The notes below the pieces were generated by a model. It worked only from the letters and a program-made list of their open reading frames with translations. It made no database searches and was not told the DNA's origin. The position numbers and the translations under genes are program-made. This document shows, piece after piece, positions 33,901 to 40,317 of a DNA stretch of 40,317 nt. Positions within the stretch are counted from its first letter, which is position 1. Each line of letters begins with the position of its first letter. The DNA is taken from contig WGOC01000034.1 in assembly GCA_016124235.1 (NCBI GenBank), positions 1 through 40,317 of the forward strand. The letters are read 5' to 3'. The DNA comes from a bacterium (GTDB taxonomy: Bacteria > Verrucomicrobiota > Verrucomicrobiia > Limisphaerales > RI-55).

Positions 33901-35196
33901 GTCCTGATTGTAAGCGCTTGCCGAATTGTTGAGATCGCTTGTTGTGATTCCGTTCGCACTGGCTATTCCGAGGCCGACCGTCGCTTCACTCTTAGATTCG
34001 AGGTTGGGCTTGGGTGCCGGCAAAGCTGGTTGCGCGGGGGCTCCCCACCGGCCTGCCATTCGTGGTGCGGGTTGGACCGCCGGTTCGGCGACGGTCGTGA
34101 GTTGACGCGTTACGGCACTGGCTTCGGCACCGGCGCCGATCGAATAGCCCATCGCAGGACCCGCATTCTTCCGCTCCGATCTTTGGGCCAGATCTGATGC
34201 GGCCTTTGGCTGTTCGGTTTCTTCAAAATCAACGCTGCGTACCTTCTTTGAAAGGCTGAGCGAATTGCCGGCGGAAATGGCCCGTTTGGAATTGTCATCC
34301 GGTACGATTTGCAGGGCAGGCAGCGCGGTTGGCGGTTGTGCCGGCAGCGCGATCGCTTCTTTCCCCTTATCGACGTCAAAAAAATAAGTGTTCGCCTGGC
34401 CGTTTTGCGATTTCGTTCTGCGATCCGAATTGGCCGCTGATCCGGAAGGCGACGAATACGCGAGTAAGTTATTGTCGACCGGAATGTCTTGTCCGGGCAG
34501 GTAAATCGTCGGTTTGCCGGGAGCTTCGGCGGGACTGGCCGGTTCAGTCGCTGGAGGTGGGGGTGAACTTGCCTCAGCATTGCGGCCTGCCTTTGCTCGC
34601 GATAGGGCCAAACCGTATCGCGCCAGGAATCGTTCGTCGGTCCCATTTCCATCGTTGGACGGTTTGTCGGCGGAGTGGAGGCGTTCTCTCTCAATTACCT
34701 CGGGCGACTTCAAACTTGGAGCTTGCGCTGAACCCAATTGATCTATCGCGCGATCGGTCGGCTCCATTTTGAACATGGCAACTTGACCCGGGAATTTTGG
34801 AGAAATCAGCGTTCCTACCACCACGACCAAAATGACAATTGCGGCCGCGATCGCGCCGATCTTTTGCAGCGTGCTGATTCGTTGCGCGCGTTCCGCTGGA
34901 GAGATCAGCTTGATGGCTTTCCGGGCCGGCTTTTGGAACAGGTTGGCAAGTTGCTCGCGTCGTTTTTCGGAAAGCTTCGGCTGTTCGGCGTGATGTTCCA
35001 CCGGGGCAAGTTGCAAGGTCTCCTGGACCTGTTTCACCATGCGCCGCATATCCTCGTAGTAAGCTTCGAGTTCGGGATCGGCCTTGATTGCTTCGAGCAG
35101 TTCGGCTTCTTCAAACGCGCTGGCTTCGCCGAGCAACAACGCAGTAATCCGCACTTCCATCTGCTCGCGAGGATCGGTGGGACGTTCAGGATTCAT
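30913..35196 (-). CDS. Anti-sigma-like, secretin-domain and YfbK-like von Willebrand A fusion protein (1,427 aa)
   Basis: The ATG at 35196 has an AGGAGA 11 nt upstream. Residues 1-110 are charged and helical like a zinc-less anti-sigma domain (ITALLLGEASAFEEAELLEA, DPELEAYYEDMRRMV). One membrane helix follows at 113-131 (GAIAAAIVILVVVVGTLI). A long low-complexity Ala/Pro/Gln region runs to about 660, then a glycine-rich block at about 665-725. Next come secretin N1-like (about 732-795, AETAVRGYLESAGVKL) and STN-like (about 845-955, LSEVVKNLSAE, TLGQALDAIVAASDQPIEYS) segments. A YfbK-type module ends the protein: FSLNVSDVSFQLAASSL, then the vWA MIDAS parts DNSGSMERSDR (about 1086), GGTNLEEA and ITDGAANLGN, and a DUF3520-like tail. 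The N-terminus should bind the sigma factor encoded just upstream. Confidence 0.85.
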   Translation of the reverse strand: MNPERPTDPREQMEVRITALLLGEASAFEEAELLEAIKADPELEAYYEDMRRMVKQVQETLQLAPVEHHAEQPKLSEKRREQLANLFQKPARKAIKLISPAERAQRISTLQKIGAIAAAIVILVVVVGTLISPKFPGQVAMFKMEPTDRAIDQLGSAQAPSLKSPEVIERERLHSADKPSNDGNGTDERFLARYGLALSRAKAGRNAEASSPPPPATEPASPAEAPGKPTIYLPGQDIPVDNNLLAYSSPSGSAANSDRRTKSQNGQANTYFFDVDKGKEAIALPAQPPTALPALQIVPDDNSKRAISAGNSLSLSKKVRSVDFEETEQPKAASDLAQRSERKNAGPAMGYSIGAGAEASAVTRQLTTVAEPAVQPAPRMAGRWGAPAQPALPAPKPNLESKSEATVGLGIASANGITTSDLNNSASAYNQDRINQERYARGSRARQYDSRKNLVDVEKSWVRPTTDSGAAAAEVGSDLAPSDSQTFYRTKRQTAQAASATEIAAETPPANRWDFVAGAQLSQEKSANGDGKSAKLDANLYAKETTERSLGENFDSLAAAPAPAELEQKLRESAPVGGLARNGRIVEPAAAAPSPYASAGESLSTVQNTPEPASRNALSDMPALGRLFRSDSNQETEARIFRVDPNNLYRGMEGTVASSLGAGIQNGGGGGGGGGQSAKDNGGSVFAQASIAPGGAQFAQGGQGGGGIGGGGGFAGAGPGGGIRFLTTTNDRSAETAVRGYLESAGVKLNDSSKFFYNDRTGTLFVKTPRSELEKVQNVVEDLNRKQGSARSRFDQLAAGTEAAPKLALNDTAVAVNGPQQAVDEAIRREADKLQVRQKIADKLQNIKLNELIYEGLPLSEVVKNLSAESKRRDPTEQGIPVTLISTNTEPAFSTDPVTGAPVTSTNQAVKDVSSAIVDIRGSNNNITLGQALDAIVAASDQPIEYSIEDNGVVFRSKISTNAIHSANEPEPAATPAPPPTLEPLPEISTKDNAFSTFSLNVSDVSFQLAASSLGNGQMPDGARLRSEEFINAFDYHDPMPAPGQRVAFAWDRARNPFAHNRELLRFSVQTAAAGREPGQPLNLVLLLDNSGSMERSDRVHITEEMLRVLAAELTGYDRVSVIAFARTPRLIVDGMPGGNAEDFLHRVIGLNPDGGTNLEEAMKLAYEIAAKHYQANANNRVILITDGAANLGNIDPQQLRERVIEQRKKGIALDCFGVGWEGYNDNLLEQLSRNGDGRYGFLNDADQAPAQFASQLAGALQVAAADVKAQVEFNPNRVTVYRQIGYQQHQLTKEQFRDNTVDAAEIGAAEAGNALYSVEVNPNGSGPIGTFRVRYRVPSNGQYEEKEWPLEYSPDMPDLESAPPAMRLASSAAAFAEWLANSPYAQTVTPDALEKLLRGVPEVYAPDPRPAKLQTMIQEARSISGK

Positions 35197-35374
35197 AGGC
35201 TTGCGATTCTCCTCGAACTCGTTCCCGTCATCGTCGTTGAACGAAGGGCGATGGACTGAGAGCTTAAAATCATGGAATGGTTGCTGCGCCCGGTCCCTGC
35301 AAATTCACGAATTAAAGGATTTGGAAATCGCGGACGAGAACGACGACGAGTAAGATTACGAGGGGAAACTTGAT

Positions 35375-35929
35375 TCACGGCGCGACTCCTTTCCGTTTCA
35401 ATTCATCCGCCAGTTGCTTGAGCGCGTGATGGAGGATGTAACCCACATTGCCAATGCTGATGCCGGTCAATTCGCTGATCCGGCGGTACGAATGCTTCTC
35501 TTCAAATTTCAACCGAATCAAATGCCGGCTGCGCTCATCCAGCGTCTCGAGACAGCGGCGAGTGTGGTCTGCGGCCTCGAGACGTTGGAGCGCTTCGTCC
35601 GGCGTGGGTGCGTCGTCGGGCCATTCAATCGGCGCGCCGTCGTCGCCACCGCCCTTCGTCAGCGGCACGATCTTGCGATGTTTGCGATGATGGTTGGCGG
35701 CAAGATTGTGAATGGTCCGGTACAACCAAGGCCGCGGTTGGCGGACGGATTCGAACTCGCCGTGCAAGCGGACGAACGCCTCCTGGACGAGGTCCTGCGC
35801 GGTTTCCGATTGCTGGACGAGTTTCATCGCGTAAGCGAGCAGGGGCGATTCGAGGGCAGCAAAGAGCTCGGCCAGAGATTCCGTTTGGGGAGCTCCGGAT
35901 GCGGCTTCTTTGGGCATGGCCACGGTCAT
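35375..35929 (-). CDS. ECF-type RNA polymerase sigma factor
   Basis: This is a sigma-70-family factor of about 184 residues. Region 2 is LAELFAALESPLLAYAMKLV then DLVQEAFVRLHGEF and RPWLYRTIHNLAANHHRKH, the part that melts and reads the -10 element. A glycine/acid-rich linker (KGGGDDGAPIEWPDDAP) leads to region 4, LDERSRHLIRLKFEEKHSY then RISELTGISIGNVGYILHHAL, the -35-binding helix-turn-helix. The ATG at 35929 is preferred to a GTG at 35968; an ATG at 35917 is also possible. The next gene on the strand, 178 bp on, encodes a membrane protein with an anti-sigma-like N-terminus, the usual sigma/anti-sigma order, and the giant envelope gene follows. Region 4 most likely recognises a promoter for this set, including its own. 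Confidence 0.9.
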   Translation of the reverse strand: MTVAMPKEAASGAPQTESLAELFAALESPLLAYAMKLVQQSETAQDLVQEAFVRLHGEFESVRQPRPWLYRTIHNLAANHHRKHRKIVPLTKGGGDDGAPIEWPDDAPTPDEALQRLEAADHTRRCLETLDERSRHLIRLKFEEKHSYRRISELTGISIGNVGYILHHALKQLADELKRKGVAP

Positions 35930-36141
35930 TTCCAGTTCAGTTTTGGACCTGGGCGCCGGGGCCGGCACAGCCTGTTCGTTGGTTCGCCATTGCCTGCGCT
36001 ACAGGTATGACACACTTGGTCGGGATTTCTTGGCAGATTGCCCGGAGAAAAATTACGAAGCGACGGGAAAAGCGGATATGCTGCTGGCTTTCAACCGGGA
36101 TTGGAAATCAGCGGTCGGCACAAGTGGGCTGTGTTTCGCGG

Positions 36142-36229
36142 TCAGTGTGCTGCCCGCGGCTCGCTGGCAGAAATGGCTTCCCCCACTTCAGAAATCGCCT
36201 TTGTTTCGGCGGGCTGCCGGCAACACTTT
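36142..36229. repeat. REP-like element, second family member
   Basis: The left end CAGTGTGCTGCCCGCGGC and on, and the right end GGCTGCCGGCAACACTTT, are imperfect inverse copies of each other. They match the ends of the element at 30715-30858 in opposite orientation. This copy is shorter and more diverged. Confidence 0.6.
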
Positions 36230-36257
36230 GATGGCGAACGGTGTTCGCGGATGAATT

Positions 36258-36271
36258 TTGGCTGAAGCCAA
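36258..36271. promoter_or_regulatory. Palindrome TTGGCT-GA-AGCCAA
   Basis: A perfect 6+6 bp inverted repeat about 100 bp upstream of the cytochrome c gene. Its half-sites are the same as those in the palindrome at 39834-39851, in the reverse arrangement. A regulator site is possible, and so is a chance hairpin. Confidence 0.25.
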
Positions 36272-36373
36272 CCTGACTGAACTTGCCTGAATTTTATCGC
36301 GCCAGAACGAATCATTTTCTTTCGGCGGCTCGCTCCTTATCATTTTAACGAATCCTTTCAACTGCTCCATTTG

Positions 36374-39094
36374 ATGAATTCCCACGAGAAATCTGTTTTG
36401 ATCTTTCCGGACGCTGGTCGATGGCCGGCGCGTGCCCATTGTCTTATTGCCGGTGCCTTGCTGACATTCTGCCTGGTGGATCGGGCGAGTGGCGCCGTCG
36501 CCGATGACGCGGCGATGCGGGAACCGCGTGCCTGGGTGGATTATGTGCAGCCGGATTTTCCCTTCTTCTCGTCGGCGTTAGATGCGCGCAAAGCGGGCGA
36601 TGGTTTGCCGGTTGATAATCTGACTCCGCGCGGGATCATCTTGAACTTGGGCAACGACTGCTGGGCTTGTTTTGACACGGACCTGCTCCGTGTGTCCACG
36701 ATCTGGAAAGGGGATGCGGTGTCCGGAACCTCCATGTCGCAAGTCTCGTATCATCATCCGGGCGTGAAGGCGATCGAAGGGCAGGAACATCTCCCGCAAA
36801 TGATTGGTGCGCCGTGGCTCGCGAATGGCATTTATCCTGGTTGGCAGGCTGGCGCGAACTTTTCGCTGACCGATCCGCGAACGCCCGCGCCGGACAAGAA
36901 TGAGGTGGGTCGTGGTCCGCTGTCCGAATCGATGGGCCGCTTTCGCGCCATTCATCTGACAGCCGGTGGAGCGAGGCTGGATTACGACGTCGCCGGCGCG
37001 CACGTTAGCGAATGGGTTGAATCAAGGGAGGAGAACGGCCAACCGGTCGTGCAGCGACGATTCCGACTCTCGAACGTCCCGCAAACTCTTTGGCTGATGC
37101 TCGGCCGGCGACCCGATTCCCTGGCCGATCAGCTCAAGCTCACGTTGTCGTCCGATCAATTCGACGGTCGGCCGGCGGCGGAACTCAACGATGATCCGCA
37201 AGGGATTTGCACGGTGAAGATCAATCCCACGACATCGCCGGTGGAATTTCAGGTGGCGATCTCGACCGGTTCAGACGTTAAGACCTGGAGTTCCGCAACC
37301 GAATCTAGATCCGATGCGCTGCCCGCCGCGCGCTGGCCCGAGACATTGACGACGCAAGCTGTGCTCGCGCCCGCGACCAACACCTATGTCGTGGACAACA
37401 TTCCGTTACCATTCGACAACCCGTGGCGGCGAAACATCCGGCTGGCTGACCTCGGGTTCTTTTCCGATGGCCGCGCCGCCGCTGTCACCTTCGATGGCGA
37501 TGTCTGGATCATCTCAGGATTGCGCGGCAATTTGAAAGAGGTGACCTGGAAGCGGTTCACTTCCGGACTTCACGAGCCACAGAGTTTGTGCATTCGCGAC
37601 GACCAAATTTTTGTGTTCGATCGCAACGGCATCTGGCGCCTGCGCGACACCGACGGCAATGGCGAAGCGGACATGCACGAATTGTTTTCCGACGCGTTCG
37701 CGCAAACCGCTGAAACGCGCGAATACGCCCAGTCGATGAAACTCGCGCCGGACGGTTCATTCATCATCGGCAAAGGCGGCATTCAGATGACGACGCTGGG
37801 CAAGAACAACGGCTCGGTCCTCCGCATCTCACCAGACGGTAAGCATTCGGAAGTGCTCGCCTACGGACTTCGGTCGCCGTATCTCGGCGTGAATCCGAAG
37901 ACCGGTCTCATCACCGCCAGCGATCAGCAGGGAAATTATGTGCCCACCACACCGCTGCACATCATTCGCGATCACCAGTTCTACGGCTTTCTCAGTAAAC
38001 TGTTGCCGGAAGAGAAATATCCGGCGCCGATTGCCGATCCGCTGACCTGGATTCCCTATCCGGTGAACGCATCGGGCGCGAATCAGGTGTGGTTGACGAA
38101 CGCCAGGATGGGTCCGCTCAACGATGCGTTTATTCATTTCGGCTACTATCGGCCGGAAATTTTTGTCGTGCGCCTGAACGATCGGGCATCGCGACTTCAA
38201 GCTGCCGTGTTGAGCCTCGATCACGATCTGCCGTTTCCGCCATTTGACGGCGCGGTGAACCCGATCGATGGCCAGCTCTATTTCACCGGCTTTCAAATCT
38301 TTGGCTCGCTGGCGCCCCAGATCAGCGGACTCGCCCGACTGCGTTACACCGGCGGTCCGACCAGGCTCCCGCGCGAAATCATTCCGGCGGACCAGGGCAT
38401 TCTCGTGAAATTCGACGTCGCACTCGACGAACGGACGGCGACCGACCCGGCGAATTATTCGGCCGGCCGATGGCAATACCAGCGCACCTACAATTACGGT
38501 TCGGCGAACTACAAACTCGACGGCACCAAAGGGCAGGAAACCATGACGCCCAGCTCCGCTTATCTCTCACGTGATCGGCGCAGCGTCTTCATTGGAATCC
38601 GCGACATGAAACCGGTGATGCAAATGCGTCTCGGATGGACGTTGCGGACCGCCGATGGAAGGGAGTTCACGAAGAACGCGTATTTCACTCCGTACGAACT
38701 GACGCATTTCAATCCGGAATCCGAAGGATTCAAGACATTGACCGTCGATCTGACACGACAAATTGCGCGAGCTGAAGCCGCGACGCCAATCACGGCCAAA
38801 GAGGGCCAACGGCTCGCCGGGCTAATGGGTTGCGTGGCGTGTCACTCGGCGGACGGCAGTACGGTCGGCAAGGCCGGCCCGTCGTGGAAGGGGTTGTTCG
38901 AGAGTCGCGTCGCGCTCGCCGGCGGACAGGAAGTGACGGCCGACGAAAATTATCTTCGCGAATCGATCAAGAATCCGCCGGCGAAGGTCGTCCGCGGCTA
39001 CGAACACTCGGAGACCGCGATGCCGAGTTACGAAGGCGTGGTCACGGAGCCACAGATCGAAGCGTTGATTCGTTACATTGAGACGATCAAATAA
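36374..39094 (+). CDS. Exported DUF6797-like/beta-propeller/cytochrome c protein
   Basis: This is a 906-residue exported protein; the ATG at 36374 is preferred to the TTG just before it. A hydrophobic signal lies at about 25-42 (HCLIAGALLTFCLVDRASG). Residues of about 50-330 match the domain I know as DUF6797 in planctomycete and verrucomicrobial heme proteins (PRGIILNLGNDCWACFDTDL, STIWKGDAVSG, HLPQMIGAPWLANGIYPGW). About 340-680 form a glucose/sorbosone dehydrogenase-like propeller (RNIRLADLGFFSDGRAAAVT, SMKLAPDGSFIIGKGG, LRSPYLGVNPKTGLITASDQ). A linker leads to a C-terminal cytochrome c with GCVACHSADG and the probable Met ligand in ETAMPSYEG. It probably oxidises a sugar or similar compound in the periplasm and passes electrons to its heme; this is inferred from the domains. 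Confidence 0.82.
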   Translation: MNSHEKSVLIFPDAGRWPARAHCLIAGALLTFCLVDRASGAVADDAAMREPRAWVDYVQPDFPFFSSALDARKAGDGLPVDNLTPRGIILNLGNDCWACFDTDLLRVSTIWKGDAVSGTSMSQVSYHHPGVKAIEGQEHLPQMIGAPWLANGIYPGWQAGANFSLTDPRTPAPDKNEVGRGPLSESMGRFRAIHLTAGGARLDYDVAGAHVSEWVESREENGQPVVQRRFRLSNVPQTLWLMLGRRPDSLADQLKLTLSSDQFDGRPAAELNDDPQGICTVKINPTTSPVEFQVAISTGSDVKTWSSATESRSDALPAARWPETLTTQAVLAPATNTYVVDNIPLPFDNPWRRNIRLADLGFFSDGRAAAVTFDGDVWIISGLRGNLKEVTWKRFTSGLHEPQSLCIRDDQIFVFDRNGIWRLRDTDGNGEADMHELFSDAFAQTAETREYAQSMKLAPDGSFIIGKGGIQMTTLGKNNGSVLRISPDGKHSEVLAYGLRSPYLGVNPKTGLITASDQQGNYVPTTPLHIIRDHQFYGFLSKLLPEEKYPAPIADPLTWIPYPVNASGANQVWLTNARMGPLNDAFIHFGYYRPEIFVVRLNDRASRLQAAVLSLDHDLPFPPFDGAVNPIDGQLYFTGFQIFGSLAPQISGLARLRYTGGPTRLPREIIPADQGILVKFDVALDERTATDPANYSAGRWQYQRTYNYGSANYKLDGTKGQETMTPSSAYLSRDRRSVFIGIRDMKPVMQMRLGWTLRTADGREFTKNAYFTPYELTHFNPESEGFKTLTVDLTRQIARAEAATPITAKEGQRLAGLMGCVACHSADGSTVGKAGPSWKGLFESRVALAGGQEVTADENYLRESIKNPPAKVVRGYEHSETAMPSYEGVVTEPQIEALIRYIETIK

Positions 39095-39169
39095 CGTTCA
39101 GCGAGAGTTCCCTTGGGGCAAATTGACCGTTGATCACAGCGCCCGGACACGGTTCATTCTTTTGTTCAA

Positions 39170-39751
39170 CTACGGGAGAGGTCGTCCGGCCGATTGCCAT
39201 TGTTTGATCGCTTCGATCGGATGCACCAGCATGATGATGTTCAGGATGAGATTGTCTCGCACCCACAACGCCGTCCCAACTTCCATCGCAATGATCACGC
39301 TAATCGTGACCCAGAGACGCGCGCGCCACGCGAACAGAAAACCAAGCGACGCGAAGCAAATGTCGCTCACGGAATTGAGGACACTGTCGCCCACGTAGCC
39401 GAGTGAAATCGTCACCTCCCGGTAACGGTTGATGATGATGGGTGAGTTTTCGAGGACCTCCCACGCGGCTTCCAGTAAAACTGCGGCGATGAAGCGGTAG
39501 CGTAAGGGCAAATTGCGGGCGACCAGCCAAAGGAATCCGTAAAACAACATCCCGTGAATCATGTGAGAAAACGTGTATGGATCGGCGATTCGCTGAGACT
39601 GTTCGCTGCTCCAGATGTCGCCTTCCCACAGGCCAATTCGACCGTCCGGCCCGAACGGCAATCGTCCCATCGCCAATTCAATTCCCGCTGTGATCGCGCA
39701 AATCGTCGCAAACGAAATGAGAATCCATCGATATTGACGGATGAAATTCAT
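39170..39751 (-). CDS. DUF2585/UPF0314-family integral membrane protein
   Basis: This protein of about 193 residues has five or six hydrophobic segments. Family signatures are LWEGDIWSSEQSQRIADPYT, FSHMIHGMLFYGFLWLVAR, EAAWEVLENSPIIINRYRE, TISLGYVGDSVLNSVSDI and RDNLILNIIMLVHPIEAIK. The E-N-S-P-x-I-I-x-R-Y-R and G-D-S-x-x-N-S-x-x-D blocks are the well-conserved core of this family of unknown function. Polar residues inside the membrane regions (H, E, N, D) suggest an enzyme or metal-binding site, but nothing is established. The start at 39751 has a weak GGCGGA upstream; ATGs at 39769 and 39796 are alternatives. A perfect 18-bp palindrome lies upstream at 39834-39851. The cytochrome c gene converges on it, with 75 bp between. 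Confidence 0.85.
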   Translation of the reverse strand: MNFIRQYRWILISFATICAITAGIELAMGRLPFGPDGRIGLWEGDIWSSEQSQRIADPYTFSHMIHGMLFYGFLWLVARNLPLRYRFIAAVLLEAAWEVLENSPIIINRYREVTISLGYVGDSVLNSVSDICFASLGFLFAWRARLWVTISVIIAMEVGTALWVRDNLILNIIMLVHPIEAIKQWQSAGRPLP

Positions 39752-39833
39752 CGCCGTCCGCCAGGACATTGGATGAATCGACGCGGTGGAACTCATAGGG
39801 AAAGTAGGCTCGATCGACCATCCGGTGGCAAGC

Positions 39834-39851
39834 TCAGCCAATATTGGCTGA
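39834..39851. promoter_or_regulatory. Perfect 18-bp palindrome, possible operator of the DUF2585 gene
   Basis: TCAGCCAATATTGGCTGA is fully self-complementary and has the size of an operator for a dimeric regulator. It lies about 40 to 85 bp upstream of the possible DUF2585 start codons on the minus strand. No T-run follows, so it is not a terminator. Confidence 0.4.
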
Positions 39852-39869
39852 AAAGGTGGATTTTTAAAG

Positions 39870-39982
39870 GTTTGGTGGAGGCGGCGGGAATCGAATCCGT
39901 CCCGAATTTTCGCGGAGCTTCGGTAAGTCGTTGACTGTCAAGTGCCGGGATGCGGGTTTTCGACCCGCCGCCTCCACCAAAC
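39870..39982. repeat. 19-bp perfect inverted repeat built from tRNA/tmRNA 3'-end-like sequences
   Basis: The arms 39870-39888 and 39964-39982 are exact inverse copies (right arm CCCGCCGCCTCCACCAAAC). Each reads outward as the end of a tRNA or tmRNA: acceptor strand CGCCTCC, then ACCA. Reading the plus strand, 39877-39979 could fold with a 7-bp acceptor stem (GGAGGCG/CGCCTCC), a 4-bp D-like stem (GGGA/TCCC) and a 5-bp T-like stem (GCGGG/CCCGC, 39952-39968). There is no normal anticodon arm. The minus strand holds TTCGATTCCCGCCGCC, the consensus T-loop and acceptor form. It may be a pair of opposed attachment-site-like fragments or a decayed RNA gene; I do not call a functional tRNA. Confidence 0.5.
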
Positions 39983-40075
39983 GCCCCTCAAAACGCAATT
40001 TTTTTGTCAGTAAATGTCAGTAGATTTCGGTCACGATCAGCACCGTTCGTCGCCTGTGGATCTCGCGTGCGACGA

Positions 40076-40114
40076 CAAATAAAAGAAGCCCGGCCGCTGA
40101 TGACGACCAGGCTT
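40076..40114 (-). terminator. Rho-independent terminator of the gene at the right edge
   Basis: The arms 40086-40093 and 40107-40114 form an 8-bp stem with one G-U pair. On the minus strand it reads AAGCCTGG, a 13-nt loop, CCGGGCTT, then CTTTTATTTG. It lies 31 bp beyond the stop codon of the partial gene at 40146-40317. Confidence 0.7.
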
Positions 40115-40145
40115 TTGTGTCTCCCAATTCAACCCAACCAAAACC

Positions 40146-40317
40146 TTAACTCGTCGACTGCGCCTTCTGAATCCTATCCAGGATTTCCTGGGCGGTCAGT
40201 TTGGCCGCGGGGTTGTCGCTGTGTTGATCGACCAGGTCGGAGATCACGGCGAAGACACCGGCCTCCTTCTGGTGTTCCTTCAGCCACTTCACAAACTGAC
40301 CGTCCGCCGCCTGACCC
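40146..40317 (-). CDS. Unrecognised protein, C-terminal fragment
   Basis: This is the last 56 codons of a gene that enters from the right edge and ends with TAA at 40146-40148. The visible part reads as soluble helices: DGQFVKWLKEHQKEAGVFAV, then ISDLVDQHSDNPAAK and LTAQEILDRIQKAQSTS. It has the charge and hydrophobic spacing of a real helical protein, its codon use matches the neighbours, and a strong terminator follows. No family can be named from this part. Confidence 0.65.
   Translation of the reverse strand, partial: GQAADGQFVKWLKEHQKEAGVFAVISDLVDQHSDNPAAKLTAQEILDRIQKAQSTS

Larger units (their letters stand above)
35930..36373. other. Divergent intergenic region, 444 bp
   Basis: This stretch separates the sigma-factor operon (leftward) from the cytochrome c gene (rightward) and must hold both promoters. 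It carries the REP-like element at 36142-36229 and the palindrome at 36258-36271. An open frame of about 114 codons runs across it on the plus strand, but its composition and its passage through the repeat argue against a gene. Confidence 0.5.

Noticed and set aside
35193..35378. Small minus-strand frame between the sigma factor and the vWA gene
   Set aside because: It is arginine/serine-rich with no conserved look and overlaps the ribosome-binding region of the vWA gene.
35910..36254. Plus-strand frame of 114 codons in the divergent gap
   Set aside because: It runs through the REP-like element and the sigma-factor start; composition does not resemble the real genes nearby.
39877..39979. Selenocysteine tRNA, suggested by the length of 103 nt
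   Set aside because: The acceptor plus T stems total 12 bp rather than 13, and no 7-nt anticodon loop with UCA can be drawn.
1..40317. CRISPR arrays, insertion sequences, prophage genes, rRNA
   Set aside because: No regularly spaced repeats, transposase or phage structural motifs, or rRNA-like sequence were seen on either strand.

Overview
The window looks like chromosomal DNA of a Verrucomicrobiota bacterium, most likely the Pedosphaera/Limisphaera side of the phylum. This is an inference from gene content: a secreted DUF1080 protein, a very large lamin-tail/CotH protein, a redoxin-cytochrome c-copper monooxygenase fusion, a DUF6797-like/cytochrome c protein, sugar isomerase-like TIM barrels, and intergenic hairpin repeats of the kind common in that phylum. 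No rRNA operon, phage genes, insertion sequence or CRISPR array is visible. Strands switch often, and many proteins carry export signals.

Region 1 (1-8150) is mixed housekeeping and accessory material: a truncated Crp/Fnr-type regulator, a fosmidomycin-resistance-type MFS pump with a terminator hairpin directly in front of its start codon, a small cysteine-rich conserved protein, a secreted DUF1080/PHP-like fusion and a convergent secreted beta-propeller glycosidase-like protein. A translationally coupled cytochrome b/molybdopterin oxidoreductase pair follows, then an Ada DNA-alkylation repair/regulator gene and a small membrane protein. A 73-bp exact copy of the 3' end of ada lies on the far side of the cytochrome pair, so that module is bracketed by direct repeats.

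Region 2 (8150-16600) carries the redoxin-cytochrome c-Cu monooxygenase fusion, a sugar isomerase/TIM-barrel plus glycoside-hydrolase-like pair, a secreted LIM-like/DA1-like zinc peptidase, and on the minus strand an ExbB-ExbD-TonB-like operon followed by a small membrane zinc-ribbon gene. Both the ExbB glutamate and the ExbD aspartate expected in the ion path are replaced.

Region 3 (16600-23470) holds a 1,795-residue exported CotH/lamin-tail protein and rlmN, the latter with a serine-rich insertion. It ends in a paired-hairpin repeat that also provides the stop codon of the next gene.

Region 4 (23466-35930, minus strand) is the most distinctive part: an ECF-type sigma factor, a 1,427-residue protein joining an anti-sigma-like N-terminus, one membrane segment, secretin-type domains and a YfbK-like von Willebrand A domain, and a 2,399-residue envelope protein with LysM, repeated beta domains, a six-helix membrane block and a C-terminal anchor. 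I propose that these form a sigma-controlled envelope system.

Region 5 (35930-40317) has a REP-like element, a large DUF6797-like/propeller/cytochrome c protein, a DUF2585 membrane protein, a perfect 18-bp palindrome, a tRNA/tmRNA-end-like inverted repeat and the C-terminus of an unrecognised protein with its terminator. The 273-bp gap at 8148-8420 shows nothing I can name.
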